Shown: piece after piece, positions 12,214 through 24,534 of the stretch | Layout: the number at the start of each line of letters is the position of its first letter | How positions within the stretch are numbered: position 1 is the first letter of the stretch | NCBI RefSeq assembly: GCF_958298935.1 | Contig: NC_084924.1 | Location: 3,844,001-3,908,000 of the forward strand | Source of the DNA: Phragmites australis | Taxonomy: Eukaryota > Streptophyta > Magnoliopsida > Poales > Poaceae | Length of the DNA stretch: 64,000 nucleotides | Direction of reading: 5' to 3' | The notes under the pieces: model-generated | Seen by the model: only the letters and a program-made list of their open reading frames with translations | Databases searched by the model: none | What the model was told of the DNA's origin: nothing | Made by a program: the position numbers and the translations under genes

Positions 12214-12273
12214 GAGATTGCGAGTGGGACGTCAACGCTCTGCGAGATTGCGAGTGGGACGTCAACGCTCTGC
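12214..12273. repeat. Perfect 30-bp tandem duplication upstream of the RING-H2 gene
   Basis: Two identical 30-bp units (12214-12243 and 12244-12273) start GAGATTGCGAGTGGG. Each contains GACGTCAACGC. On the gene's strand this reads GCGTTGACGTC, which includes TGACG (bZIP/TGA core) and TTGAC (WRKY W-box core). A third GACGTCAACGC stands at 12387-12397. The pair lies about 200-250 bp upstream of the start codon, probably in the 5' UTR if the TATA-like site at 12344-12350 is used. Confidence 0.9.
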
Positions 12274-12343
12274 ATGTCGCAGAGCGCGGAACAGGAAGGA
12301 GAGAGAGGAGCCAGAGGAGCAGGGGGAGAGAGAGTAGTATATA

Positions 12344-12350
12344 CTATATA
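12344..12350 (-). promoter_or_regulatory. Candidate TATA box of the RING-H2 gene
   Basis: On the minus strand the sequence reads TATATAG within CTATATAGTATATA, about 325 bp upstream of the start codon. It is the only strong TATA-like word close to the gene. A GACGTCAACGC motif sits about 40 bp further upstream and a GA microsatellite (12356-12374) lies between. Not confirmed by transcript data. Confidence 0.45.
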
Positions 12351-12399
12351 GGAAGGTAGAGAGAGAGAGAGAGGGGCAGTGATGTCGACGTCAACGCCT

Positions 12400-13880
12400 C
12401 AATGGGTCGGTTTGGTTTTTTATATGCCTCTTTTGTTGATTTGCTGCTGGTTTTTTCTAGAGGTGGGCGAGTAGCGATCTGTGTTTATTTGTGGATCTAC
12501 TCCAGTTCAAATTAATCATATAATTAGTTATTTTGACTAAGATAAATTCACGGATTTCTTCTACTTACACATGTGTTTGAATAAGTTGTTTCGTTAGGTT
12601 ATATGTGTATGGTTGTTTATTTGTTTGGTTTTGTCAAGGTCAATGCAATCATGTGTGTATGTTCCGACTTCCTTTGTTTTTTAAAGCTGTGTTATGCATG
12701 CATGTAATTTGAATTTATCACCAGTTATTTATAGCACTAAGTGTCTATTTGTTTTCACTATGGATTGTGAAAAGCAGCTTTTATAAGCTGAAGTAGAAAA
12801 AAAAAACAATTTTTTGGTTTGGATTCCACAATTCGTTTCATGGAGAGCAATCCGATGAATAGCAACTTCCCTCAACTTTTACTTTGTAAAATGATCAAAA
12901 TACCCATCGAGATTGGGTGATATTTACCCACCAATACCATTACAATCTTCCATCGAACCGTCTTTTCTCGTCTCTCTCCATGTCTCGTCTCTCTATCTCC
13001 GCATCCTCGCTGACGTGCCTCCACCCCACTGTCCCTCCCCTTCGCCTGAGGAGGAAGGGAGTCACCTCCCCATCGGTGCGCTACTGTCGGTCGCCATTGC
13101 CCACACCACTGCTAAGGAGTCCACCGCTGCACTCTCTCCTTCACCGGCAAGCTCCCTCCCTCTGCTCTAACCTTCTCTCCATCGTCGGCGCCTCTCTCTC
13201 CTCTCCTGTCTCACTCCCTCTCTTCCTCTCTGTGAGCCACACGGACAAAAGCACTGGCCATGTCGTCAACCTCCCGACCAAGAAGATGAGCTCCTCCACA
13301 TGTCGCCCCTCTCTCTCCCTCCCTCCGGCTTCCCTCTAGTGCTAGAAGAGAAGCATATCCTGGCGATCAATGACAGCTCCGTCATCACCAAGATCCTCTA
13401 CACCTCCAAATACAGAGGTCGATGATTAGCATTTACTGATTCAATTCACATCTTATCTTCCCCACAGTCGACCGAGCCGTATCGCCATTTTTCCCTCTTG
13501 CCAAGGTCTGTCGCCGCCGTAAAGCCCCTCAACGCCGCTAGCCCACTCCTGAGCTTCTCCGCCTAGGCCAACACCTTTGTTGGGCTCATCCACGACCTGT
13601 TTTTGCTTGCGCACACTTTAGCTTCATTCAGGACCGACGATGGCACGACCGTCCATGGAAGCCCAGCGCCGCTGTCCTTTGGTGCTCGCCGTCGACCAAG
13701 TTCCGGCCATGCCAGTCGGAAGCTAGACCTGCTGCTGAGTTCACCATCGCGCGTTGTCGCCTCCAGTGTAGGTCAACGGTTCCACATCGGTGAGCGCGGC
13801 CAAATCTGCCATGGTTGTGCTCCGGCTTTGTGCAACCGACAAGCGAGACCCACGCACCAATTGACCAAGTCAAGGTGAAG
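12400..13880. other. Intergenic DNA, probably old transposon material
   Basis: AT-rich to about 12900, then a GC-rich patch (12950-13870) with several short open frames on both strands and no recognisable domain. Near 12750-12850 there is a 'gtgaaaagcagctt' type sequence common in grass DNA-transposon ends, but no matching partner end was found. The right border is where similarity to the copy-1 LTR begins. Confidence 0.45.
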
Positions 13881-13884
13881 CCAG

Positions 13885-13966
13885 GGTAGCCCAGCGAAAA
13901 CCCCGATGATTTGTGCTAAAAAATTGTTAGAGTCTAGGGTGCAAGTTTAGTCTAGAACCCTTTGTA

Positions 13967-14050
<84 letters not shown>

Positions 14051-15383
14051 TTATGTAGGATAGATTTAATATGCGAGTTGAATCGATCAAGGAAGATCAT
14101 CGAGAAGTGTAAGTCTGCCTAACCCAGATAGTCCAGGTTAAAACCGAAGGGTCCGGGTAATTCGTGGTGCTTTTAACCGAGCACCCTCGATCGGAACCTC
14201 ACTTGGATAATCCATCCAACCCGGATAATCCAGGTTAAATTCGGAGGGTCCGGGTTAATTTGATTTAGATTTAACAGAGAAACCCTTGCTCGAAGCCTCA
14301 CCCGGATATTTCAGCCTAACTCAGAGGTTCCGGAACTTGGAGGTTCCGAGTTCGATCCGAAGTCTTCGGCCTCCTGTTAGCTTTCTAAAGTCGTTTAGAT
14401 CACCAAATTTGCTATTATATCGCATGTCTTGTACTTTTAACTTGTTGTTATGCATATTGTAGCATACATTATTACACTTCATTCATACTCATCATTACAT
14501 GCGTTCTTCTTAGTGAACGAGAATTCGAAGTGTGACGCGAGTGTGGTTATAAGTGACACCAAGCCACATGGGTTATTTTAATTCTATGTGAATACCATTA
14601 GGCAGCTATCTAAGCAACAGGGCAAGCATTCAAGCATGTTTTTCTCATTAATTTGGATCATATATGTCTAATATGATAAAATATGCTTTATGTACGTTAT
14701 GCAGGTTGTTGAGTCGATGTCGGGTCTTGTATGGGTAAAACCTGTGTTGATGCATTACACCTCGTCTTGAGTCATTTGCGATCCATCTCCTTGTAACCAG
14801 GGTTTTACTTGATGACAGTCTAGTTTAAAAGTTAACCGAAATGCTTAGTCATGCATAGATTCTTCGGTAGAAGTCGAGCGGTGGTTCAGCCCTATTCGCG
14901 AGCTATAGGCTTTAATTAATGTCACATTGATAACAATGTTGAGTTGATGGTGTTGGTTGGTTGAGTAGTGATGATGAGGTGAGATGTAAGCGATGTTAGA
15001 GGTGTTTCTCCTGCCCCGATGTGGAGTTTCTCGGGGTAGGTCGGAAAAGGAACCTAGACACCATAAACTGCTTGCGTCGCTTAAGCATTGATCGTTGTTG
15101 CAGTTAAGTCTAGCACTTATCATACTTAACACATGTTGATCTAATGGTAAGATAAGCCGAATAATTCTGTAACTGTGATCATTTGAGCTTGCACATCGAC
15201 AGTATGAGCGGACGAGCTTGTAAGAGACATTTGATGTTGCTCTGGGAGTTAACCTAAGTAGGCTCCACACCAAGCGATGCCTGATTCAAATATTTGAGGT
15301 TTATTGAGAAAGGTTAGCATGAGTACCCCTTGGGTGGACCTATGTGGTCATTCAAGCCGTATGTTCCTCGAGTATTATGGTCA
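13885..15383 (+). mobile_element. LTR copy 2, left part (5'-truncated)
   Basis: This stretch aligns with 3043-4450 of the copy-1 LTR, base for base over most of its length apart from point changes and small gaps. It lacks the first 0.9 kb of copy 1. Similarity stops sharply at about 15383, where the interior of a different gypsy element begins, and resumes at about 21226. Relative to copy 1, about 0.58 kb around the insertion point is missing. Confidence 0.75.
13969..14042. repeat. (GT)n(AT)n microsatellite
   Basis: About 21 GT units followed by about 16 AT units. In copy 1 of the same LTR the matching site (about 3125-3145) is only a short GTATATATATA-like run, so this array expanded after the two LTR copies separated. 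Confidence 0.95.
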
Positions 15384-16016
15384 AGTATGATTACCATACA
15401 AGGACTAGTGAACCACCGCTGATTGGTAGAAATTATGAAATTAGAACCCAGAGTTATTGATATATCTAATGGATTAAAGAAAATCATCGACAGAGTTTCG
15501 GTCAATGCCAGAAAACTCATAGAAAATCAAAGTTATCAGTAGGATCATAGGCGCTAATATTGGTATTCTGGAGAGAATAACACCTGAAGTAGGATGATCC
15601 CATGAATTATCATTGGACTAAAATTGATTATTGGATATCAAGCATAGTTAATTAAGTGGATGTACTCGAAATAAAGTCCTGAGATAGGAAATACTGGAAT
15701 CTCTTGAGTCATGACGATATTCAGTGGAAACCCATAAGAAATGGTATGATATGAGAAGATAAGTTTACTAATGACAGAGTAGTTCAGAAATGAAAGATAA
15801 CCTAGGTTAGCGTTATATTGAAATATATTGGATATGATAAATCGTCTAGCCAAAAGGGATAATAGTTACGTTCGACGAGCATGATGAAGTTTTCAACGTA
15901 AAGGTTGAAGTAACAGTTGATCAAGAAGAAGATCCGATAGAAGACAGTATTTCTCTAATTCCTTCTTAAAACCATCCGAATCTCGGGGTCGAGATTCACT
16001 TTAAGTGGGGTAGATT
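15384..16016 (+). mobile_element. 3' interior end of a nested gypsy retrotransposon
   Basis: Sequence between the broken host LTR and the start of the next LTR. It ends with TCTCGGGGTCGAGATTC and a purine-rich TTAAGTGGGGTAGAT directly before TGTAAC. This is the standard polypurine-tract junction of plant Ty3/gypsy elements of the TGTAACATCCTG type. No intact pol frame remains; several stops occur in each frame. The 5' LTR and nearly all of gag-pol are absent. Confidence 0.7.
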
Positions 16017-19000
16017 TGTAACATCCTGAATTTTAGCATATAAAAATATAGCAAAATTCGCTCCAAATTAAAACTTTTTCTAATTATTAAACTAGTATAA
16101 AATCAAGGAAGTATATATTTGATGTATATATACTCGTATGTATATATTCAAATATATTATTTTGGGCTAAGTATTCCAAAAAGCACAAGTTAATTTCTAA
16201 ATAAATCGTTGCAATAAATTGATCATATGCATTTTATTCTCCTGAATTCAAACATCTCTTAAATCCCGAAGCTTCAAGTATGAATCTTTCTCTTAATTCA
16301 AATACTCCTTTTGAATTGAGTTTAATCCTATATATCTCAGATCCATTTTCAATTCAAATCCTTGTTACAAAGTCTTGTCAATTTCTAATTCAAATCCAAT
16401 TGAATTATGCCACTTCAATTCAATTCGAATCATCTAAATCCGATCCAATTCAAATACGTTCCATTTCGATATTTTCGCAAGTTCGTTTCAATACAATCAA
16501 TTCAAGTCATTGTTTGAATCTTCATACATCTCATCTCAATTCAAATACAAATTGAATTACACAATCCAATTCAAATTCAATTTGTTTATTTGAATAATGA
16601 CACATTCATACACAAATATCTCACACTCTCTCTCTGTTCTTCTCATGCCCATCCCCTCCCTCTGTGCTCTCTCTCCCTTCCCTGGCACACTGCGCCGGCC
16701 ATCAGCAGCCCATGCTCTGCACCGGTCATCTCTTCCTGATCTTTCCATCAAGCAGGCCAAAGCCATTTTACTTCCTTCTCCAAGCTTCACCTGCAAGCCA
16801 TCCTCCACACCGAACAACTACATACATACACACGAGCACCAACAAGCACACAGCAGCAGCAGCACACTGGCGTCGTTCTGCTCCTCTCCCTCGCATGCAT
16901 CACACACACAAACATGCATACATATACGCAGGCACCCACACGGAGCACAACATCACAGCGCGCCCCTGCAAGCAGCACAGCCGCGCTCGCACGTCCTACG
17001 TCGTCGACGTCGACCTTCCGCCACCGGTCATGCCCGCGCCACTGTTTCCCCACTCGGCTGCGCTGTCGCGCAGAGCCACCCTGCTCCCCGTCGCTGTGCT
17101 CACTGCCGTCGCGCCGCACCGCCGTTGTGCACGCGTAGCCACGCCCTTCGCAGCCACGCGCGCCACACCGTCCTCCGCGTCGCCGAGCCTCTGAGCTGAG
17201 CTTCGCCATCGGTGAGCCTCCCTCCACTCCCCTCTCCTCGGCTGCCGAACCCGAGCCACCGCCGGCATGCCCGGCCCTCATCTTCCCCTACTGTTTCTCA
17301 TCTCCTTTGGCCTCCTCTGCGCGCCGCTGCCGCCGTGCAAGTTGCCGTCACGGCGCCATCGCCGTTCGTCACGGTGAGCCCGCCTCCCTTTCCTCCGTTT
17401 TCCCTCTATCACCACGCCACCGCTCACGCGCGCGTCGCCCAGCCCGCTGGATGCACCGTCCGTGCGTGCCGTAGCTTGACGCCGAAGATGCGCCGCAGCC
17501 CCTCTCCCGCGTGCACCGTCTCCCTCTCGGTGCGCCGTGCCACCGCCGCCCGTAGCCGGCCCGCCGCCAGGTCACCGCGCACACCATCTCTCCATCTCCT
17601 CCGACTGCTCCGCGCCGTTCCTCCTGCCGCCGCCTCCCGGCCTTCTTCCGTCCCGAGAGCCCCACCGCCACCGCGCTCTCTCTCTGCCGCTGGTCTTCTC
17701 TCCCTCCGGCCACCTCCCTCTCTCGGTTCGCCCCTCCCCGAGCTCCGGTCTCCTTCTTTCTCCGGCCCCCATCTCCGGCGCCGCCTTCACCACCCCGGCT
17801 GGAGCCCCTCTTCCTCTCAGCGCCGCCGCTTCTTCTCCGCCGGCCACCTCCCTCCGGTGAGCTCCGGCTCCCCCTCCCTTTTCCAGCGCCGCCGCTCGTT
17901 CCCTCCTCCGGCGCCGCCTCCCTCTCTCCCCTCTGGCCACCGGTCCCCCTCTCCCTTTCTCTCTCTGCACCGCACGCACAGGAGATGAGGCCGGCTGGCC
18001 TTATCCCTTCGGCACCCCCCTGCCGACTGGGCCCACGGGCTAGTCCACCAGCCGGGTCCACGGTAGACCATACACCGAGCTCCCCTTCGGTCTACCGGCC
18101 TACACACCGAGCCCACCGACAGCCCACGGCGCCCGGTCCACGGTGCGCCCACCTCACAACCTCCCTCCGGTCCACAGTCCCGCGGACCGAGTTCACGAAA
18201 TAGTGCTCCCTCTCTTTTTCCAGGAATTATCCTTTTCGGTAAATCTTCTGACGTCCGTAATTCATCCGTTTCAACTCCGATCTCGGCGATTCTTTCACCG
18301 ATATTTCTCTAAAATCATAATCTATCTCCATGCAAAATCTTGTACATTTTGGAATTCGTTTAATTTTCTCGTTTGGTAATTATTTGTATTACGGCATTTG
18401 ATCTAGATTTAGATGTTCTCCTTTAACAAATAAAGTCGAGTTTAGATAATTCCATAAATGTGTTTGAGATATAATCATGTTTAAGTTGCTTATATTAATC
18501 TCGCTTAAGTGTAGATTGATCATCATATGAGTTAAAGGGTAGTTTTTAGATTAATCTTTTAATCAATGTTGCAATATGTTGTTATTTCATGTGATAGGTT
18601 ATAAGTTAATCTTAGTTCAATTAAGGTGATAAATTAACCCGTGTAGCGGTTAAATAAATAAATACATGTTAATAGAATAAGATAGAGTATTTTATCGTTG
18701 GTAATTAATTAATTAAATACCCTTTTAATAATTAATTAATTAGATTCAAAGGATAGATTAATCTAATTATTTAATTACCTGTATGCTTTTATGATAGCAA
18801 TAAATATAACTTAGTGTGGAAATTAACAACACTAGGTAATTAAGGATAGTTGCTAAACGACCATGTTTTAGTGCTATAGATTAGAATATTAATCTCCACA
18901 CTTAAGCACAGATAATCGTCTAGAGTTATACTTATGTATATATGTATACATGCTCACATACATATAGACGTAAGTGTTACACATATATTCATATCGATAC

Positions 19001-21222
19001 ACGTGCACTCACCTACACGTAGAATCTCTAGCTGTCGTCCTTCGACAGTTAATCTAATAAGAGTTCACCTAGTTAATCGTGATTTATTCAGGTTTTCTCT
19101 TAAGTTGATAAAACAACTAGGTTAATAGCTTAGCCTAGCTTCGCTAGATTATCCCGTTATTCTCTGTGTACTAGCTTCGTGTTGATTAGAGTTACCGATC
19201 GTCTTCCGCTAGGTTTAGCTTTCGTCATTTTCTTCTTTGTTTTTTTTCTATTTTGGTATTTCTTGGTTTTGTTCTGGTGTTCATTTGCTTAGTCGTTGTG
19301 CACTTTTTGTCGTTAATATGCGTAGACTCGAAGTCAAGGTTCAAAGCAAGAACGCGAGGAAGGAACTGAAAGCAAGGTCCAACGATGAAGAACAATCCCG
19401 AAAAACTCAAGAGACAAGACCAATCGTGAATTGACCCTTCAAGAAGGCAAGTCCTATTTCCTTGATCATATTGAACCTATGTTTTCGAATAATATATATG
19501 ATCAACTAAAATTGGACCTATTATCGCATGTGCTATATATTGCATTTTCTTTCAAACTACTTGTAGTAGTTAACCCTATCAACACTGCCATGCCATACAT
19601 GTCATCATCCAGAATACATATCACCCTAGGAATACCTGTTGTTAAATATATTAACGATGGACGGCGTCTTGATATCTAGCATGCTTAGGATTGAATACAT
19701 CTCCTCGGAGATGTCGCTTTTAAAATACGTCTCCTCGGAGATATTGTTTTTAAAACACTTCTCGTCGGAGACCAATTTGCTGTTATCAATGATAACTCAT
19801 ATACCATGTTTCCTTGATGGTTGGGAATTCTGTGATGGTCGGGAAATCCTTGATGTCATGTGGGACATGGAAGGTGATGTGTAAAAATGGGTGAAAACTG
19901 TTTTGGCGCGGGCAGGTAGAGTAGTCCTTCGGGGAGGATGCTCATGGGGGCTTGAGTTACATGATGGTATTCATTGCCCATGAAGATGCCTAGCCCGGCC
20001 GCTTAAGGACCGAGTCTTGCGCCGTCATGCTTAGCCATCCCGTGCAACCATGCGTCCTGTATGGGCAGGACTTGATTTTCCTTCACTGGACTGAGTTGGG
20101 CATCATACCAGGAGGCTGAGAGCAACGAGCAGCCATGGGTCTATCTGTCCCGCTGTTTGGAGGTTCAGGGACCGGCTTAGGCTTAAAAATGGAGGCTGGC
20201 CTTCGGAACATGCAGCTCTGGAACTTGGCGTGTCTCGTGGAAAAACCTGGCAGGAAAGGTGTTTGGAGAGTCTCGGTATGATTCGCTCCTCCGCTTGCAA
20301 CAGTTGGAGGCTGAGCATATCGTATGGGTAAAGCTGTACAACCTCTGCAGAGTGTAAACCTATTCAAATAGCCGTGTCCACGGTCATGGACATGCAAAGC
20401 ATTGACCTCACTTGAATAGACTCCGGGTGCGTGTGTCTTGATGTGTGAGTGTGTGGACTAGATGTCCGTGTGATGTGGTTCCTGGCTCGATCCGCCAGAA
20501 GCTGTGTGGTACTAGAGGTACACCAGATGTGATAAAAGGGACTGCGGAGTGAGGTATAGCCCCTCCCAGGACCGAAAACCCCCAGATATAAATTGTTACC
20601 CTGGTTTTGGTTTTAAAACTGTTTTGAAAGCTTTGTTACCAGGTTACCTTCTAATACGTTGGGGACTTGAGGTGATACTCAGTACCAGCAGAAGATGCCT
20701 GCAGTTGGTTTTCAAAATCTTTGTTACATTTATTTCAAAAGGTTAACAGTGGAGAATATAACTAGATATTTACATAAAACCTGCTTTACGCTTAAAACTA
20801 TGCCGTAAAGCCTTATCCTTGAAATATTCATTATGCATCTATCAACCCCTTGAAGTAGTATAGGACTTGTTGAGTACCTTCCATACTCAGTCTTGTTGCT
20901 TTCAGATTGTTGAGTTGGAGTTTAGCCTCAACCCAGATGAAGTTGAAGAGAAGAAGTCTAAGGTCGCGTCCGCACCCGAGTTGCCTGTGGCATTGGGTTG
21001 CATCGTCGTTTCGCTCTGCTGCGCTGTAGGCTCTTCTGCCTGGCTGGTCTGCTGTGGATTCTTGTTCACCAGACCATCTTTTCGCTTTTCAGGTAATTAT
21101 TTTACTTATTTGTATTCGAAGTATGTATTTGATATCATTCTGTTGAATTCTGTGCGTATCAGCTACTTGATCCAGGAACTGATACAGGAGGCACAGGGGA
21201 ACCCGGGTTCGGGGTCCTGACA
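16017..21222 (+). mobile_element. 5.2-kb 3' LTR of the nested gypsy element
   Basis: Begins TGTAACATCCTGAATTTTAG right after the polypurine tract and ends GGGGTCCTGACA, giving TG...CA ends. The host LTR sequence resumes immediately after. It contains an AT-rich start, a very GC-rich region (16.6-18.2 kb), an AT-rich middle, and near the 3' end a 'tgttgagtacc...cagtcttgttgctttcag' type segment before a short GC-rich stretch, a layout typical of long plant LTRs. The many open frames in the GC-rich region overlap on both strands and show no domain. Because the 5' LTR is missing, insertion age cannot be taken from LTR divergence. Confidence 0.7.
19690..19775. repeat. Triplicated ~30-bp unit with TCTCCTCGGAGA palindrome
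   Basis: Three successive units inside the long LTR, each carrying a TCTC(C/G)TCGGAGA palindrome followed, in the first two, by a TTTTTAAAA-type spacer. The spacing is about 30 bp. The third unit is changed by one base in the palindrome. Confidence 0.8.
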
Positions 21223-21225
21223 CTT

Positions 21226-21467
21226 CTTAACTCTCTTTTGTTGTAAATTGTAAGTTATAGATGCTTAAGAACTTGTAATATAATTAAATTACTTGTTCTT
21301 TGTTAAGCTTTGTTATTATGTGATAGGTTGAAAAGATATGTTCTGATCTTGAACACAAAACACGTACGCAACTATCGAAATTGTATTCTGATTAATCATG
21401 AAAGTTATGATTAAGTAAATAATCGATTTAATGATTAATTAGAATATTGTTTGGACAATTTCTTACA
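21226..21467 (+). mobile_element. LTR copy 2, right part
   Basis: Continues the copy-2 LTR after the nested insertion: it aligns with about 5030-5260 of copy 1, including GGATGCTTAAAAACTCGTAATATAA-like sequence and the AATCGATTTAATGATTAATT stretch. Similarity ends at TTTCTTACA, proposed as the LTR end. Confidence 0.7.
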
Positions 21468-24400
21468 CGTTGCAACGGGACAACAATCAAGCATACATGA
21501 GTGATCTAGTCAAATGCCCGTACGTTGTAATGGAAAAAAATCACCTACAGCAAGGAATGCTTGGTAACAACTGAATTGAGGCCCATGGAATGAGGAAGGT
21601 GGTCGTGTTGCTCTACAACATGTGTTGTATCATATCTAACCTTGTGTCTGAATGGACTGTAACACATCCAAACTCCCTCCAAATTTTGCTCTCAAGGACT
21701 TCACAAAGTAAGGGCATGTTTAATTCCCAGGCAAAGGCTTGCTCTCAATCCATGTTTTCCGCATCACCCTACCTCTCTTCTAATGGCACAATAACACGTA
21801 CAATATCATTAACGCATTATCTACTATGATATAATAGTATGGGAAAAATGATCACTGTAATTAGAAGGAAACACAAATAGTACTGAACTTCGTTATCTTG
21901 TTAGCGTGATCCCTCTATTTATCACACAGTTCCTTAAAGAACCTGAACAAACAAATGCACAAAAAACATAATTACAAACAAGATAATAATATCATGAAAT
22001 CCACACTGAAATTTGTTAAACAAAAATATACAATTTTACCACAACTGACGGCTAGAATTAGAGCATGCCGTAGTCCAGTAAATTCAGTAACAGGGCGACG
22101 GAGTGGCACCCGGCGTCGGAGGAGGTGGCATGGCCACGTCTCACATGTCGGCTAGGAGGCAGAGTAAGCGATGATGTTAGCGCAAAAGTAGAGCAGCAAC
22201 AGCGCAACAGCTAAGTGTAGTAACAGGGTGGTGGCAGCAGCAAAAGCAACCCCACAACGTTGGGAAGGATCTGTACGAATCCACACAGATCTGGATGGCA
22301 ACAGCAGCTCGGCGCAGGCGATTGCCGTCGTAGAGGATGTAGTCGGCGACGATGACGATAGGCCCACTTGCGGGACCAGACGGAGCTTGACGCATGGAGG
22401 ATCGAGCAACAGCAAAAACCCTCTAGATCCAAGGGTCATCGGTTGCTCCTGTGGTGGAGCACGGCGACCACCCGGGGCAGTGTCGTGGCTCCTAGCTCAC
22501 ATGGATGAGCGTGGTGGTGTCTGGCGAGATGGTGCAGCGGAGAGAGGCCGAACCGGCAGGGATCCGACAGCATAGCGCTGGGCAACGATCAGCAAGGAGG
22601 AATGTAGCGTTCTTGGATCTGGATCGATGCGTGGAACGGGGAAGTCAACGGCGTGGTTGACGTGCAGATTGCCGAGGAAGAAGACGAGGCCAGCCGGGGT
22701 GGTCGAGCTTGGTGAAGAGTGAAGAGATGGGCAGCAGCGACGGGGAAGCTGTGGATTAACTCGCATTGGCCTTCTCCTTTAGATCCAAGCGTTGGCTTAA
22801 TTTTCACGAGTTCCGCGGCTAGAGGAACCGCCGTGATCCGACTACATCCTAGCGGCAGGAGAGATTTTAAATAACAATTATCTAAATTTGAGTATTTTTG
22901 TATTTTTCTTGATTTTTAGTGCATAAATTTAATTTCTAAAAATCAGAAAAAAATCATGAATATTCATATAAACTAATGTACTAATTTCTAAAACTACTAA
23001 TAGATATAGAATACTATTAAAAAATAGAAGAGATAATATTGATGGTGAAATATGTATGTGTTGTTAGGATGATATAGTAATATAGAGGGAGAGTATTTAT
23101 ATATGATAATTTATATAGAAATATGGATGTTGTATTATACATGCTCTGTTAGAGCTTTCAGAAGGCAATTGCAATTTTGACGGTGACACGTGAAGTGCAC
23201 TTCAAGCCTGGTGAGTTACAGATTATACTTGTCCTTGTTTCCTTTCTATTCGAAGCTTCAGAAGTCAGCCCTTGTCACGCCTCACTCTGGGATCCTTTCC
23301 CTACATGCACGCGATTCACCATCAAGTAGAGCTCCAGGCGAAGGCTAAATAAAACTAAATGGCCTGGAGTTGTACACACCACTAAAACTAAACGGCCAAA
23401 TAATAATGCATTTGAAGATCCTATCACAGAAATTGAAAAGAGCTCCAGGCGAAGTTACATGACAGCTGCAGCCATATAAAACCGACAGAAAAAGGATGGT
23501 AGAGGGCCGGTTTGCTTCACATCCAAGGGGACGGCGACGTAAAAGATCTAGAGAAACAGACCATCGATTAGCACTCGTAACCGAACATTGGTTGTTGTTC
23601 AGAAATAGCGGGTGTACAGTAGAAACATCATGTTCTGACTTCTGAACTTTTCTTGGGCATGTCTCGTCAGAGCAGCAGTTGAAGAACAGGGTGGTCAGTC
23701 TGGAAGATCAACCCGGCACATAAACCTGTGAACCTGTGTTGTCTTATGGAGTTGAGTTGAACTGAGCGGAATAATGCAATTGTATATGCACTACTTGAGC
23801 AGCCGCCTACCTCTAGCGATGCCTTCCCCAAATGCCTCATCCTCTATCCAATTGGATCAAGCAAGGTACATATTCAAGAAAAAAAATAAAACTCATTCTC
23901 TCTCTTCCCCTCCTCCGAACAGCCATTCTCGTTACCTCCTGCCGTCGCTTTTGCTATTCTTCAGTTTGCTTGTTGCAACAGCAGGGCATTATTCAGTTGG
24001 TAGCTGACTGCAGATTGGAGGGTGTTTCGCCCAGCCGGCTGGGAAATCTACACATTCGGTGCACTCAGCAGTAGTCGGCAAAGTTTTGCCGTCAGCAGTG
24101 AGCTTTCTGGTCCAACGACATGTTTTAGAAAGAAAAAAAAGTTGAGATTCAACAAACTGCACCGTTCTTTCTGTAGACTTCTGCTGCACTTCCGGCCTGT
24201 CATGCCAACTGTGCTAGCTCGACATTAGCAATAGCCCATTTCAATACCCTAGCATCGGCTGAAAAACCTGACAAAAATAGGCGCAGTCTGAAAAACCTGG
24301 TTGCTGCTCTTTAGGACATACTACTGAAGAAGGCATGCATCCGCGTTGAACTCGCGCAGCAATGGACAAAAAAACAGCAACACGACACTCCCTCTCTGCA

Positions 24401-24534
24401 AGAACTAAATATTGTATTTGATCACCGAAGGTATTATCACATGATACGCGCGGGAAAACTTGGGATTCCAAGAGCAATCGCACGCTGAGAACAATTTGCC
24501 GCCATCAAATCTTACTACAGCGCCGCCCGGCCCC
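21468..24534. other. Intergenic DNA between the nested LTRs and the DnaJ gene
   Basis: No supported gene. A GC-rich island at about 22070-22860 has open frames on both strands, none with a recognisable domain; sharp composition edges suggest transposon-derived DNA. Two copies of GAGCTCCAGGCGAAG occur near 23330 and 23440. The last 300 bp or so before 24535 are probably 3' UTR of the minus-strand DnaJ gene. Confidence 0.45.

Noticed and set aside
13969..14042. Z-DNA-forming GT/AT array as a functional element
   Set aside because: It is an expanded microsatellite inside a dead LTR; nothing links it to a gene.
17212..18061. Long Ser/Pro-rich and Arg/Gly-rich frames on both strands (258 and 230 codons)
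   Set aside because: They overlap each other within the GC-rich part of an LTR and have no domain. Composition-driven.
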